Part shown: positions 1 through 6,042 of the stretch, piece after piece | Position numbering within the stretch: position 1 is the stretch's first letter | Layout of the letters: every line of letters begins with the position of its first letter | Assembly (NCBI GenBank): GCA_027366075.1 | Contig: DAHXLI010000006.1 | Span: 1 to 11,487 of the forward strand | Source of the DNA: Candidatus Parvarchaeota archaeon | GTDB taxonomy: Archaea > Nanobdellota > Nanobdellia > Parvarchaeales > Parvarchaeaceae | Length of the DNA stretch: 11,487 bases | Direction: 5' to 3' | Position numbers and translations under genes: made by a program | The notes under the pieces: generated by a model | Told to the model about the DNA's origin: nothing | Seen by the model: the letters and a program-made list of their open reading frames with translations, nothing else | Databases searched by the model: none

Positions 1-285
1 CCTACGTTTAGGTACCCTAAAAAAGATGAATTACTAGGTTACGTCACCCAATTACTTGGTTTTGGAAGGATGTACGTTAAATGCTCGGATAATAAGATAA
101 GGTTATGCCAAGTAAAGGGCAGCCTTAGCAGATATTTATGGGTCGGCGAAGGCGACATTGTGATAGTAAAGCCTTGGGCGGTCGAACATGAGAAGAAGGC
201 GGACGTCCTCTACAAATACGACAAGAATTCTTGGGGGGACCTAAAGGCAAAGGGCTACCTAAAAGATAATCTTATACAAGATTAA
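1..285 (+). CDS. eif1A: Translation initiation factor aIF1A (5' end outside window)
   Basis: Archaeal homologue of eIF1A, an OB-fold protein that binds the A site of the small ribosomal subunit and helps place the initiator tRNA. The frame is open from base 1 (first residues PTFRYPKKDELLG), so the true start lies upstream. About 94 residues are visible of the usual 100-115, so only a short, probably basic N-terminus is missing. The OB-fold signature is clear: GYVTQLLGFGRMYVKC, then KIRLCQVKG, EGDIVIVKPW and the C-terminal block with LKAKGYL, all matching the family order. An internal ATG at base 70 would delete the first beta strand and is not the start. The gene ends convergently with the operon on the other strand, 31 bases away. 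Confidence 0.93.
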   Translation, partial: PTFRYPKKDELLGYVTQLLGFGRMYVKCSDNKIRLCQVKGSLSRYLWVGEGDIVIVKPWAVEHEKKADVLYKYDKNSWGDLKAKGYLKDNLIQD

Positions 286-288
286 ACC

Positions 289-294
289 AAAAAA
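289..294 (-). terminator. T6 run, possible terminator of the ribosomal/RpoD operon
   Basis: On the minus strand a run of six T lies 22 bases past the stop codon of the last gene of the uS13 operon, at the tail of aIF1A. Archaeal RNA polymerase often stops at such T runs without a hairpin. The assignment rests on position and base composition only. Confidence 0.4.
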
Positions 295-316
295 GATCTT
301 CTGATGTTTAGTATTA

Positions 317-802
317 TTATCTAGTGCTTACGGATATATTACCGACATTTGCCAGCAACGAATCCAAATAATTTGGTCCGAAGGTATAAACCGCGGTGCT
401 AGAAGAACTAAAACGTACCATTATATCTACGCTTGATAATGTATCAAAAGATGGGCAATAGTAAGAATTTGAATAAAATTCTGTGGTCCCTTTCGCCGGC
501 AATATATAATTGCCCACGACTGGAACAAGCAGGATACTCTGGTTTGCGGTCTCTAAAAGAGCTTCGGATACCACCATATCCTGGTTTAAATCATTTGTTA
601 TGCCCACGAACGTGCCGCTAGCATTACAAGATGCGCTTGACACCGAAAAAGTACGCACAAAGCTGTTGTTTACATTAAGTATGCCAGAGACGTACAGCGT
701 CCCTAAAATAGCTATAGTCGCAATAAAAATAAATATTAAGACCAGAAATAAAACGGATCCGAAGTGACTAAACTTATAGTCAGCAAATCCCTTACGTTTC
801 AT
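317..802 (-). CDS. Single-pass membrane protein with exported Ser/Thr-rich domain, unknown function
   Basis: I do not recognise the family. The protein has 161 residues: a short basic N-terminus (MKRKG), one strongly hydrophobic segment at about residues 15-40, then an exported domain of about 120 residues rich in Ser, Thr, Asn and Val, as expected for a beta-rich domain facing outward. Two cysteines (about 59 and 116) could form a disulfide. A KRKG motif precedes the membrane segment, but polar residues follow it, so it does not look like a proper class III (type IV pilin) signal. It starts 22 bases after the rpoD stop on the same strand and is probably the last gene of that operon, where many archaea instead carry the L18e-L13-S9 genes. 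Confidence 0.7.
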   Translation of the reverse strand: MKRKGFADYKFSHFGSVLFLVLIFIFIATIAILGTLYVSGILNVNNSFVRTFSVSSASCNASGTFVGITNDLNQDMVVSEALLETANQSILLVPVVGNYILPAKGTTEFYSNSYYCPSFDTLSSVDIMVRFSSSSTAVYTFGPNYLDSLLANVGNISVSTR

Positions 803-824
803 GGAATGGTATGGTTTCTGTTAA

Positions 825-1574
825 TTAAACCTTTTTTTCTATCTCTTTAACTTCGTCTTCTAGGCTTTTGAAAGCCTGTTCAAGAATCTCTTTGGTGTCG
901 AGCTGACCCCAGTTCTCTATCTCAAAGACTATCTTATCTTGGTCAGAAACTATTTTTATATTGTCTGGTCCTGCAAAATCTTCACATGCTTTGCAAAGGA
1001 TGCAGTCCTGCAACTTCCCTTTTTTTACAGCAAGCTTATCGCCTTGTCCATCGAGTATGTCTACTGGGCATAACGCCGCTATCCTTACGGCACCTTTTAC
1101 ATCGCCTTTCTTTATAGTTATGGATGGATAAAAATGATAGAACGCGTGCGCTGGCGAAAACTTTATGTGCTCCTGGCCGTTCCCGAAGCCTGCTGTCGCC
1201 TCAAGGTCTATAGTCTCGCCCTCGTTTAAATTTATGATCAGAGTGTCTGGATAAACTGGCGCGATGTCTTCATCTTCGCAGATAAGATCAGAAGCGTGCA
1301 CCGCTTTTGGGCCCGCCTCTTTTAGTTTGAACTTTATCTCCTTCTTGCTTTTTACAAGTGCCGAGGGAGTTTTAATTGATATGAGCCCTAATCTAGAAGC
1401 GAGTATCTCGTCATACATGCCGCTTGTGTTTTTGTAGATATTAAGATCTTCTATCGCCATTGTTTGCACGCTGTTTATTATAGCCCGTCTCAATGCGTTA
1501 ACTAAAGAGAGCTTGAAGTCGCTCAAAAGCAAAGTAGATGTTTTTCCTTCCGATTTTATAATAGACGCTTCCAT
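825..1574 (-). CDS. rpoD: DNA-directed RNA polymerase subunit D (RpoD/Rpo3)
   Basis: Subunit D forms the assembly platform of archaeal RNA polymerase with subunit L, and corresponds to bacterial alpha and eukaryotic Rpb3. The 249 residues show the N-terminal dimerisation part (LSLVNALRRAII at about 23-34), the insert domain, and the returning dimerisation strands near the C-terminus. The insert keeps four cysteines at about 169, 191, 194 and 197, with spacing close to that of the Sulfolobus subunit known to bind an Fe-S cluster, so this is the iron-sulfur version of the subunit. The gene begins one base after the uS11 stop, so translation of the two is probably coupled. The C-terminus is rich in Glu and Lys. 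Confidence 0.96.
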   Translation of the reverse strand: MEASIIKSEGKTSTLLLSDFKLSLVNALRRAIINSVQTMAIEDLNIYKNTSGMYDEILASRLGLISIKTPSALVKSKKEIKFKLKEAGPKAVHASDLICEDEDIAPVYPDTLIINLNEGETIDLEATAGFGNGQEHIKFSPAHAFYHFYPSITIKKGDVKGAVRIAALCPVDILDGQGDKLAVKKGKLQDCILCKACEDFAGPDNIKIVSDQDKIVFEIENWGQLDTKEILEQAFKSLEDEVKEIEKKV

Positions 1575-1575
1575 T

Positions 1576-1965
1576 TTACATTCTTCTTCCTTTCCTACCC
1601 CCCTTTCTTTTACAGCCGTCGTGCGGTATTGGTGTAACGTTTTCTATACTTAAAATCTTTATGCCTGCCCGTTCCAGTGCTTTTACCGAAGGTCTTGCGC
1701 CCGGTCCTGTAGTCTTTGATTTTATCCCGCCTGCTGCGCGTATCTTAACGTGGACTCCCGTTACTCCCTTCGCGATTATTTCTTCTGCTATCTTCTTTGC
1801 TGCGTCCATTGCAGCACGCGGTGACGACCCAAGCCTGTCGGCTTTTACCTGCGCGCCGCCGCTTTTTATCGCGAAAGTATACCCGTTACTTATATCCGTC
1901 ACATGAATTATCGTATTGTTCATAGTCGCATAAATATGCGCAATTCCTGTTCGTCCTCGTTCCAT
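1576..1965 (-). CDS. rps11: Small ribosomal subunit protein uS11
   Basis: uS11 sits on the platform of the small subunit near the mRNA exit, where it touches 16S rRNA helices by the Shine-Dalgarno duplex. The 129 residues have the full family length. Recognisable blocks are GIAHIYATMNNTIIHVTD at the start, GGAQVKADR, SSPRAAMDAAKKIA, KIRAAGG, TGPGARPSVKALERAGIKI and the basic tail RKGGRKGRRM. It is separated by two bases from the uS4 stop and by one base from the rpoD start, which points to one polycistronic mRNA with coupled translation. Confidence 0.97.
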   Translation of the reverse strand: MERGRTGIAHIYATMNNTIIHVTDISNGYTFAIKSGGAQVKADRLGSSPRAAMDAAKKIAEEIIAKGVTGVHVKIRAAGGIKSKTTGPGARPSVKALERAGIKILSIENVTPIPHDGCKRKGGRKGRRM

Positions 1966-1967
1966 GT

Positions 1968-2501
1968 TTATTCAGCAGAGCCCTTTAAACCCCCCTTCAT
2001 AGGATGATTAGGCGATGAGAGTGGTGATTTCTGGATGAAGTTTATCTTATCGTCTTCGTCTCTTTTTACGATGTAACTCGGCGTGTCTATAACTTTACCG
2101 TCGACTTCTACATGCCTGTGTGTTATCACCTGTCTGGCTTCTCTTATTGTCCTTGCCATCGTTTTCTTAAGAACCATTGTCTGGAGCCTACGATCCATAA
2201 AATCTTCTAACTTGAGGTCTAAAACGTCGTCGACTGAAGCATCCTCTTTAACTAGACCCATTGAATGAAGCTTTCTTATGAATTCTTTTTCTTCCTGTTG
2301 ACCTAAGTTAAGCGTTTTAAGACCTACTAAATCCCTCGCTCTTTTTCTCGCTTTTCTAAGAAGGGACTCTACCTTCCAAAGTTCTTTTTTATTCTTGAAG
2401 CCGTATTTCTGCCTAAGGACCTTATCTCTTTCTATCCTCGTCTTGTCCCATATTCTAAGTGGCGGTTTGTATTTTTTGGATTGTCTCTTGCTTGTTCCCA
2501 T
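1968..2501 (-). CDS. rps4: Small ribosomal subunit protein uS4
   Basis: uS4 is a primary 16S rRNA-binding protein that starts assembly of the small subunit body. The 177 residues begin with the basic N-terminal segment typical of archaea (MGTSKRQSKKYKPP) and contain an S4 RNA-binding domain at about residues 104-155, with RRLQTMVLKKTMA, AROUND-helix residues RQVITHRHVEVDG, and DTPSYIVKRDED. The tail after residue 160 (SPLSSPNHPMKGG) is lineage-specific. It starts two bases after the uS13 stop. The order uS13-uS4-uS11-rpoD is the standard archaeal one. ATG at 2499-2501 gives the expected N-terminus. Confidence 0.96.
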   Translation of the reverse strand: MGTSKRQSKKYKPPLRIWDKTRIERDKVLRQKYGFKNKKELWKVESLLRKARKRARDLVGLKTLNLGQQEEKEFIRKLHSMGLVKEDASVDDVLDLKLEDFMDRRLQTMVLKKTMARTIREARQVITHRHVEVDGKVIDTPSYIVKRDEDDKINFIQKSPLSSPNHPMKGGLKGSAE

Positions 2502-2503
2502 AA

Positions 2504-3064
2504 TTATTTCTTATTCTCTGGCGCTGCGGCCGCGGCCTGGGCTGCTGCAGTTTTCTTCGTAACGCCAAGGGTATTTCCGATACGTCCTTTGAAGTTAGCT
2601 CCCCTAGACTTGACCCTCTGTCCTCTCAGTTTGTAATTGAAAGAATGCCTGTATCCTTTATAGGACCGCGTTCCTTTGATTGTCTGTATGTGAAGGGTAG
2701 TCTTTGACTTCAGATCATTTCCTATCAGGTGTATGTTTGCACCAGTAGTTTCATCCCTTCGCCAATTATACATCCATGCTGGTATCCCGCTTTCGTGCGG
2801 GTTTTTCATTACGGTTTTCAATTTATCCATGGACTGTTCATCCAGGTCCTGAAGCTTTTTTGAGCCATCCACGTTTAGAACTTTTATTATCGCGTTAGCA
2901 TAAGAAAAACTTATACCGCCTATCAATCTCAAAGCATCTCTTAGCTTCTTGTTGCCATCTATATCGGTATCTGCAATCCTAATTATTCTTCTCTCACCTA
3001 CTTGGACCGCAACCGCTTTAACGGGGGCTTTTGGGTTCTTTATTGTTATTTTGTTAGCTTGCAT
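2504..3064 (-). CDS. rps13: Small ribosomal subunit protein uS13 with Ala-rich tail
   Basis: uS13 lies in the head of the small subunit and contacts the P-site tRNA and the large subunit through bridges. The 186 residues are longer than most archaeal versions (about 150). The N-terminal block RRIIRIADTDIDGNKK, the helix-hairpin-helix region with LIGGISFSYANAIIKVL, and the C-terminal RNA-binding part with GYRHSFNYKLRGQRVKSRG are all present. The end is an Ala-rich stretch (TAAAQAAAAAPENKK) of low complexity that is not part of the core fold. This is the first gene of the operon: a TATA box lies about 40 bases upstream, and the predicted transcript start falls only a few bases before the ATG. 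Confidence 0.96.
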   Translation of the reverse strand: MQANKITIKNPKAPVKAVAVQVGERRIIRIADTDIDGNKKLRDALRLIGGISFSYANAIIKVLNVDGSKKLQDLDEQSMDKLKTVMKNPHESGIPAWMYNWRRDETTGANIHLIGNDLKSKTTLHIQTIKGTRSYKGYRHSFNYKLRGQRVKSRGANFKGRIGNTLGVTKKTAAAQAAAAAPENKK

Positions 3065-3093
3065 ATCAGATTAAAATATTTATGACATAAGAG

Positions 3094-3101
3094 TATTTAA
3101 A
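3094..3101 (-). promoter_or_regulatory. TATA box of the uS13 operon
   Basis: On the minus strand the octamer TTTAAATA is a close match to the archaeal TATA consensus. Transcription about 26 bases downstream would begin near 3071, seven bases before the uS13 ATG, giving an almost leaderless mRNA. It lies just after the poly-T stop of the 5S gene, so the ribosomal protein operon probably has its own promoter. Confidence 0.6.
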
Positions 3102-3121
3102 TCTTAAAGTCAAGTGGATTA

Positions 3122-3128
3122 TAAAAAA
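3122..3128 (-). terminator. T7 terminator of the 5S rRNA gene
   Basis: Four bases beyond the closing stem of the 5S rRNA the minus strand carries seven T in a row. Poly-T directly after a stable RNA is the usual archaeal stop signal. Confidence 0.65.
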
Positions 3129-3131
3129 AGT

Positions 3132-3243
3132 GATAGCATCAACTTACTTTCTCCCTTTTACGGAATACCGATAAGACGCACCGGCGATTATCTTCCGTGT
3201 TCGAAATGGGAACGGGATTTGCCACCGGCCTATGGACGCTATC
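3132..3243 (-). rRNA. rrf: 5S ribosomal RNA
   Basis: The minus strand shows the 5S core: CCCATTTCGAACACGGAAGA, a near match to the universal loop B/C region, preceded by GGCAAATCCCGTT. The ends pair as helix I (GATAGC with GCTATC), and CCGGTG pairs with CGCCGG as helix II. The length of about 112 bases is short for a 5S rRNA but complete by these pairings. The exact ends may differ by a few bases. No 16S, 23S or tRNA gene lies beside it, so it is an unlinked 5S gene with its own TATA box and poly-T end, as known in some archaea such as Thermoplasmatales. A protein frame on the opposite strand here is an accident of the RNA sequence. Confidence 0.92.
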
Positions 3244-3265
3244 TTTATTACAAAAGAAGGCTGGC

Positions 3266-3273
3266 TTTAAAAG
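3266..3273 (-). promoter_or_regulatory. TATA box of the 5S rRNA gene
   Basis: The minus-strand octamer CTTTTAAA is centred about 26 bases before the first base of helix I of the 5S rRNA (3243), the standard archaeal TATA-to-start distance. A second A/T-rich word (ATATAAAA) just upstream overlaps the stop codon of the truncated cas1 frame. Confidence 0.5.
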
Positions 3274-3276
3274 CTT

Positions 3277-3600
3277 TTATATTTCTTTTACTACATCGGC
3301 TATCCCTTCAGAATAATACTGCGTTGCTTGTTTGCGCCTAGTCAATGTAGTGCTGCCCAATTTACATAGATAAATCTTAGCATACGACGTCCCAAATTTA
3401 TTAAGATAGACTATATCTTTCTCCATCGCAAGCTTTATAACGCCAGAGCTGATTGACGCTCCAGAACTTATTATAATCTGACTTATAACGTCTGCTGAGA
3501 ATTCTTTTTTCTCGTCTTTATTGACTATCTGGAATATGCTCTCTTTACGCTTTATTACCGAGCCGTATTTATCGACTATAAGCGGTATATAGCTATACAA
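3277..3600 (-). pseudogene. cas1: Truncated Cas1 (N-terminal domain only)
   Basis: The 107 residues match the N-terminal beta domain of Cas1, the CRISPR spacer integrase: PLIVDKYGSVIKRK, QIIISSGASISSGVIKLAM, YLNKFGTSYAKIY, and the LTRRKQ motif that leads into the first helix. Cas1 is normally about 300-340 residues. Here the frame stops after GIADVVKEI, so the whole helical domain with the metal-binding Glu and His residues is missing. The next bases are the 5S promoter and gene, not the rest of cas1. The only normal start is a TTG at 3598-3600, with a stop four codons before it. No CRISPR repeats, cas2 or other cas genes lie in the window. It is most likely an inactive relic. A domain kept for another use is possible but unsupported. 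Confidence 0.72.
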
Positions 3601-3607
3601 GCTTAGA

Positions 3608-3615
3608 TTTTATAT
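3608..3615 (-). promoter_or_regulatory. Possible TATA box upstream of the cas1 remnant
   Basis: The minus-strand word ATATAAAA is centred about 24 bases before an in-frame ATA codon (3586-3588) that would give the expected Cas1 beginning PLIVDKYGS. This suggests that the original start was an ATG there, in a leaderless mRNA, since mutated to ATA. That history is inferred. Confidence 0.3.
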
Positions 3616-3668
3616 CCCTGTTTTCGAGGCGGGCCACGCGTGAAACGACAAATAACTACAGACATAAC

Positions 3669-3676
3669 TTTATAAC
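3669..3676 (+). promoter_or_regulatory. TATA box ahead of the Cys-rich micro-ORF
   Basis: TTTATAAC is centred 26-27 bases before position 3699, the same spacing seen between the TATA box and the ATG of the deaminase gene at 9575. It is divergent from the cas1 remnant. Confidence 0.4.
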
Positions 3677-3698
3677 CCGAAGCAATCAGAATATAACT

Positions 3699-3809
3699 AT
3701 ATGCAGCCAATGCGAAGGACATACTGCATGCGGCTGTGGTAGCTGCGAGCCTGGTGAGTACTGCGATAGGTGTCATCGTGAAGTACGTTCTACTGACTTT
3801 TTCTATTAA
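3699..3809 (+). CDS. Candidate Cys-rich micro-protein (36 residues, ATA start?)
   Basis: This frame reads ICSQCEGHTACGCGSC at its start, then EYCDRCHREV, ending in FFY and TAA. Seven of 36 residues are Cys, arranged as two CxxC knuckles around a CGCGSC core, plus two His, a pattern expected of a small zinc-binding or metallothionein-like protein and unlikely by chance. The difficulty is the start: no ATG, GTG or TTG exists in frame back to the stop at 3579. A well-placed TATA box predicts a transcript beginning at about 3699, where the first codon is ATA. An overlapping ATG at 3701 opens a different 13-residue frame. A hairpin with a T run follows at 3879. It may be a real leaderless gene with a rare start, a gene broken at its start codon, or a small RNA. 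I do not recognise the family. Confidence 0.35.
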   Translation: MCSQCEGHTACGCGSCEPGEYCDRCHREVRSTDFFY

Positions 3810-3878
3810 CTGATAGGTTGTATCTCTAAACCGGATTTAAATGCCGATCTGTCTACTGAAAAGTTTTAACTCGAGAAT

Positions 3879-3900
3879 AATCTTTATAGCAAAGATTTTT
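3879..3900 (+). terminator. Hairpin plus T run (possible terminator)
   Basis: AATCTTT and AAAGATT form a perfect seven-base stem around the loop ATAGC, followed by more T to give a T5 run. It lies 70 bases after the Cys-rich frame and could end that transcript. The stem is A/T-rich and weak, and it also covers the stop codon of the aminotransferase remnant on the other strand. Confidence 0.3.
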
Positions 3901-4214
3901 CGCTAGATTTGATTTCCTTTGAGAAGATATCAAGTCCCTTTGTCATCAACTCGTCTGTGATCGTCAAAGGCGGTATTATCCTTATTACGTTTCCATACGC
4001 CCCAGCACGCCATACGATGAGCCCATTTTTGAAACATTCGAGTTGGATCTTGTCGCAGATTTCTTTCCATGGGGTCTTTGTCTTTTACGAATTCTACCCC
4101 TATAAACGGCCCTCTGCCCCGTATGTCGCCTACGCATTTATTTTCGCTCATTAGATCTTTCGGGTACTTCAAAGCTTTTCCGCTAAAGACAAGGGTAGCG
4201 AAAGCTGTGTCTAG
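3884..4214 (-). pseudogene. C-terminal remnant of a GABA-type class III aminotransferase, frameshifted
   Basis: The minus strand first reads KCVGDIRGRGPFIGVEFVKDKDP, the hallmark of the C-terminal domain of PLP-dependent class III aminotransferases (GABA/acetylornithine type). Near 4070 the frame must shift by one base. The next frame then continues the same domain: WKEICDKIQLECFKNGL, AYGNVIRIIPPLTITDE, and stops at 3884-3886. Upstream the frame is open only to about 4214 and lacks the whole cofactor-binding domain, including the PLP lysine. So it is at most the last quarter of a gene of about 440 residues, broken twice. It is closer to GABA aminotransferases than to the intact lysine aminotransferase nearby, so it is not a simple duplicate of that gene. 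A sequencing error could explain the shift, but not the missing N-terminus. Confidence 0.75.
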
Positions 4215-4342
4215 TCAATAGTTCTGACCATTAATCGTATAATTTATGGTATATTTAGTTCTTTACAAGAGTATCCAGAGTGGTATCATAGGTATTCAGT
4301 TATTCTTATAACAGGATTAAAAATTTCCCGACTCGAAAAAAC

Positions 4343-4350
4343 TTATATAT
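4343..4350 (+). promoter_or_regulatory. TATA box of the lysine aminotransferase gene
   Basis: TTATATAT lies 75 bases before the ATG and predicts a transcript start near 4373. A second A/T word (CATATATA at 4363-4370) would start the RNA near 4393, just ahead of the Shine-Dalgarno site. Either gives a leadered mRNA, unlike the leaderless pattern of other genes here. The 4215-4342 stretch holds nothing else I can identify. Confidence 0.45.
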
Positions 4351-4396
4351 ACACCTAGAACGCATATATAGAATTTGGACCTATTATAGTTTAGCT

Positions 4397-4421
4397 AGGA
4401 GGTTTACAAGTGATTTTATGA
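4397..4421 (+). promoter_or_regulatory. Strong Shine-Dalgarno with three-codon mini-ORF overlapping the next start
   Basis: AGGAGGT at 4397-4403 is the best ribosome-binding site in the window. It sits 14 bases from the aminotransferase ATG at 4418, which is too far, but 6 bases from a GTG at 4410. That GTG opens a frame of three codons (GTG ATT TTA) whose TGA overlaps the ATG as ATGA. The layout suggests either loading at the mini-ORF followed by reinitiation at the ATG, or simply a loose spacing. Confidence 0.4.
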
Positions 4422-5980
4422 TAACGCCGAACGATGTCCACGGCATAATCAAGAAAAGGATGATGAACGACGTCTTTGACTTCGTCCTTGATCTTGACAA
4501 AAGCAAGGGGATGTACCTGCAAGACGCGAAAAGCGACAGGAAATTCCTTGATTTCTTCGGCTTTTTCGCTTCTTCTGCAATAGGGATGAATCACCCAAAG
4601 ATGTTCGAGCCTGGTTTTCTTAAAAAACTGCAGCGCGCATCAATAAATAAACCTACGAACAGCGATATCTTAACGGTCGAAATGGCGGAATTCGTCGACA
4701 CTCTCTCCAGGATAGCAACGCCGTCTTACATGAAATACTTCTTCTTCATCGAGGGCGGCGCATTAGCCGTAGAAAACGCCCTTAAGACTGCGTTTGACTG
4801 GAAGATAAGAAAGAACTTTACGAAGGGGATACAGGAAATACGCGGGCAGAAAGTAATATACCTTACGGAAGCGTTCCATGGGAGATCTGGCTACACACTC
4901 GCTATAACAAATACTGCAAGCATAAAAAAGGTACAATATTTTCCAAGGTTCAGCTGGCCAAGGGTTTCGAATCCAAAGATAACCTTCCCATTAAACGCAG
5001 AGAACACAAAGAAAGCAGAAGAGCTTGAGAAGCAGAGCATAGAAGAGATACAAAAGGCGATAGCGCAGGAGGGCGACCAAATAGCTGGATTGATAATGGA
5101 GCCCATACAAGGAGAAGGCGGCGACAACCACTTCAGAAAGGAATACTTGCAGGCGGTAAGAAAAATAACCGCAGAGAACGACATCCTTTTCATATTGGAC
5201 GAGATACAGACAGGTGTAGGGATAACCGGCAAGTGGTGGGCCCACCAGCACTTTGACATAAGACCTGACATAATCGCGTTCGGGAAGAAGATGCAGGTAT
5301 GTGGCATAATGGCTGGCCACAAGCTCGAAGACATAAACGACCACGTTTTTAGGGTCCCTAACAGGATAGATTCTACCTGGGGCGGAAATCTGACGGATAT
5401 GGTCAGGGCGACAAAATATCTCGAAATAATAAATGAAGAAAAGCTCGTAGATAACGCAGCAAAGATAGGCAAGATATTCCTGAAAGGCCTTGAAGGACTT
5501 CAGGATAAATTTCCAGATGATATATTAAACGCACGGGGGCGCGGTCTCATGTGCGCATTTGACCTAAAAAGCCCTGCGCTCAGAGAGGAATTCTACAATA
5601 GATGTTATGATAAGAAGCTCTTGGTTTTAAGGACTGGCGCGAGCGGCATAAGATTTAGACCTGCTCTTATCGTCGAAGAAAATCATATAAACGACGCGCT
5701 TTCGATTATGGAAAAGGTAGCGACAGAACTCTTCGGCAAGGCGCACGGATCTTCAAAACTGGTCGCATCTCCAGCTTCTTCGACACCTATAAGGCTTGCG
5801 TTGCCTGCCGCTTCAAAGAAACTAGATGAAACAAAGAGCCAAGGCGCCCCTGCCGAGAAAAAAACCGTGGACGGCCCTGCAAAGTCCGCCTCCGCAACGC
5901 TAGAAAACGATGGTAGAATAAAAGAAAGCGATGTTTACTTGATTTCTAAAGATATGCCACCGGGCGCCAAAGCCGCTTAA
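4418..5980 (+). CDS. lat: L-lysine 6-aminotransferase (PLP, class III)
   Basis: Transfers the epsilon-amino group of lysine to 2-oxoglutarate, giving 2-aminoadipate 6-semialdehyde (in equilibrium with piperideine-6-carboxylate) and glutamate. The match to lysine aminotransferases is strong along the first 440 residues: ITPNDVH at the start, LDFFGFFASSAIGMNHP, FFIEGGALAVENALK, AFHGRSGYTL, EPIQGEGGD (about 228-236, including the Glu that acts as substrate switch in this family), LDEIQTG with the pyridine-binding Asp at about 261, the PLP lysine at about 290 in FGKKMQVCG, STWGGNL, and RFRPAL near 412-417. Typical members have about 450 residues. This one has 520, because a Ser/Ala/Lys/Pro-rich tail of about 75 residues follows. 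No alternative in-frame start exists close upstream. The lysine-dehydrogenase-like gene follows on the same strand. Confidence 0.93.
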   Translation: MITPNDVHGIIKKRMMNDVFDFVLDLDKSKGMYLQDAKSDRKFLDFFGFFASSAIGMNHPKMFEPGFLKKLQRASINKPTNSDILTVEMAEFVDTLSRIATPSYMKYFFFIEGGALAVENALKTAFDWKIRKNFTKGIQEIRGQKVIYLTEAFHGRSGYTLAITNTASIKKVQYFPRFSWPRVSNPKITFPLNAENTKKAEELEKQSIEEIQKAIAQEGDQIAGLIMEPIQGEGGDNHFRKEYLQAVRKITAENDILFILDEIQTGVGITGKWWAHQHFDIRPDIIAFGKKMQVCGIMAGHKLEDINDHVFRVPNRIDSTWGGNLTDMVRATKYLEIINEEKLVDNAAKIGKIFLKGLEGLQDKFPDDILNARGRGLMCAFDLKSPALREEFYNRCYDKKLLVLRTGASGIRFRPALIVEENHINDALSIMEKVATELFGKAHGSSKLVASPASSTPIRLALPAASKKLDETKSQGAPAEKKTVDGPAKSASATLENDGRIKESDVYLISKDMPPGAKAA

Positions 5981-6013
5981 TTCAACACCAATCTCCCAAA
6001 AAATCCTATTATC

Positions 6014-6021
6014 TATTTATT
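6014..6021 (+). promoter_or_regulatory. TATA box of the lysine-dehydrogenase-like gene
   Basis: TATTTATT is centred 25-26 bases before the ATG at 6043, which predicts a leaderless mRNA and supports that ATG over the upstream GTG at 6031. It suggests this gene can be transcribed apart from the aminotransferase gene. Confidence 0.4.
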
Positions 6022-6042
6022 TGCGGATGTGTGAATAGTTTT

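Noticed and set aside
317..802. Type IV pilin reading of the 161-residue membrane protein
   Set aside because: The KRKG motif is followed by polar residues instead of directly by the hydrophobic helix, and there is no conserved Glu at position +5.
3114..3341. 75-residue frame on the plus strand
   Set aside because: It runs antisense through the 5S rRNA gene and the end of the cas1 remnant; the RNA explains the sequence.
3601..3900. CRISPR array or tRNA near the cas1 remnant
   Set aside because: No direct repeats with regular spacing and no T-arm or acceptor-stem pattern were found on either strand.
3909..4154. 81-residue frame on the plus strand
   Set aside because: Antisense of the aminotransferase remnant, whose conserved motifs lie on the minus strand.
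4418..5980. Acetylornithine or GABA aminotransferase as the identity of the intact enzyme
   Set aside because: ITPNDVH, FFASSAIGMNHP, STWGGNL and FGKKMQVCG are specific to lysine 6-aminotransferases.
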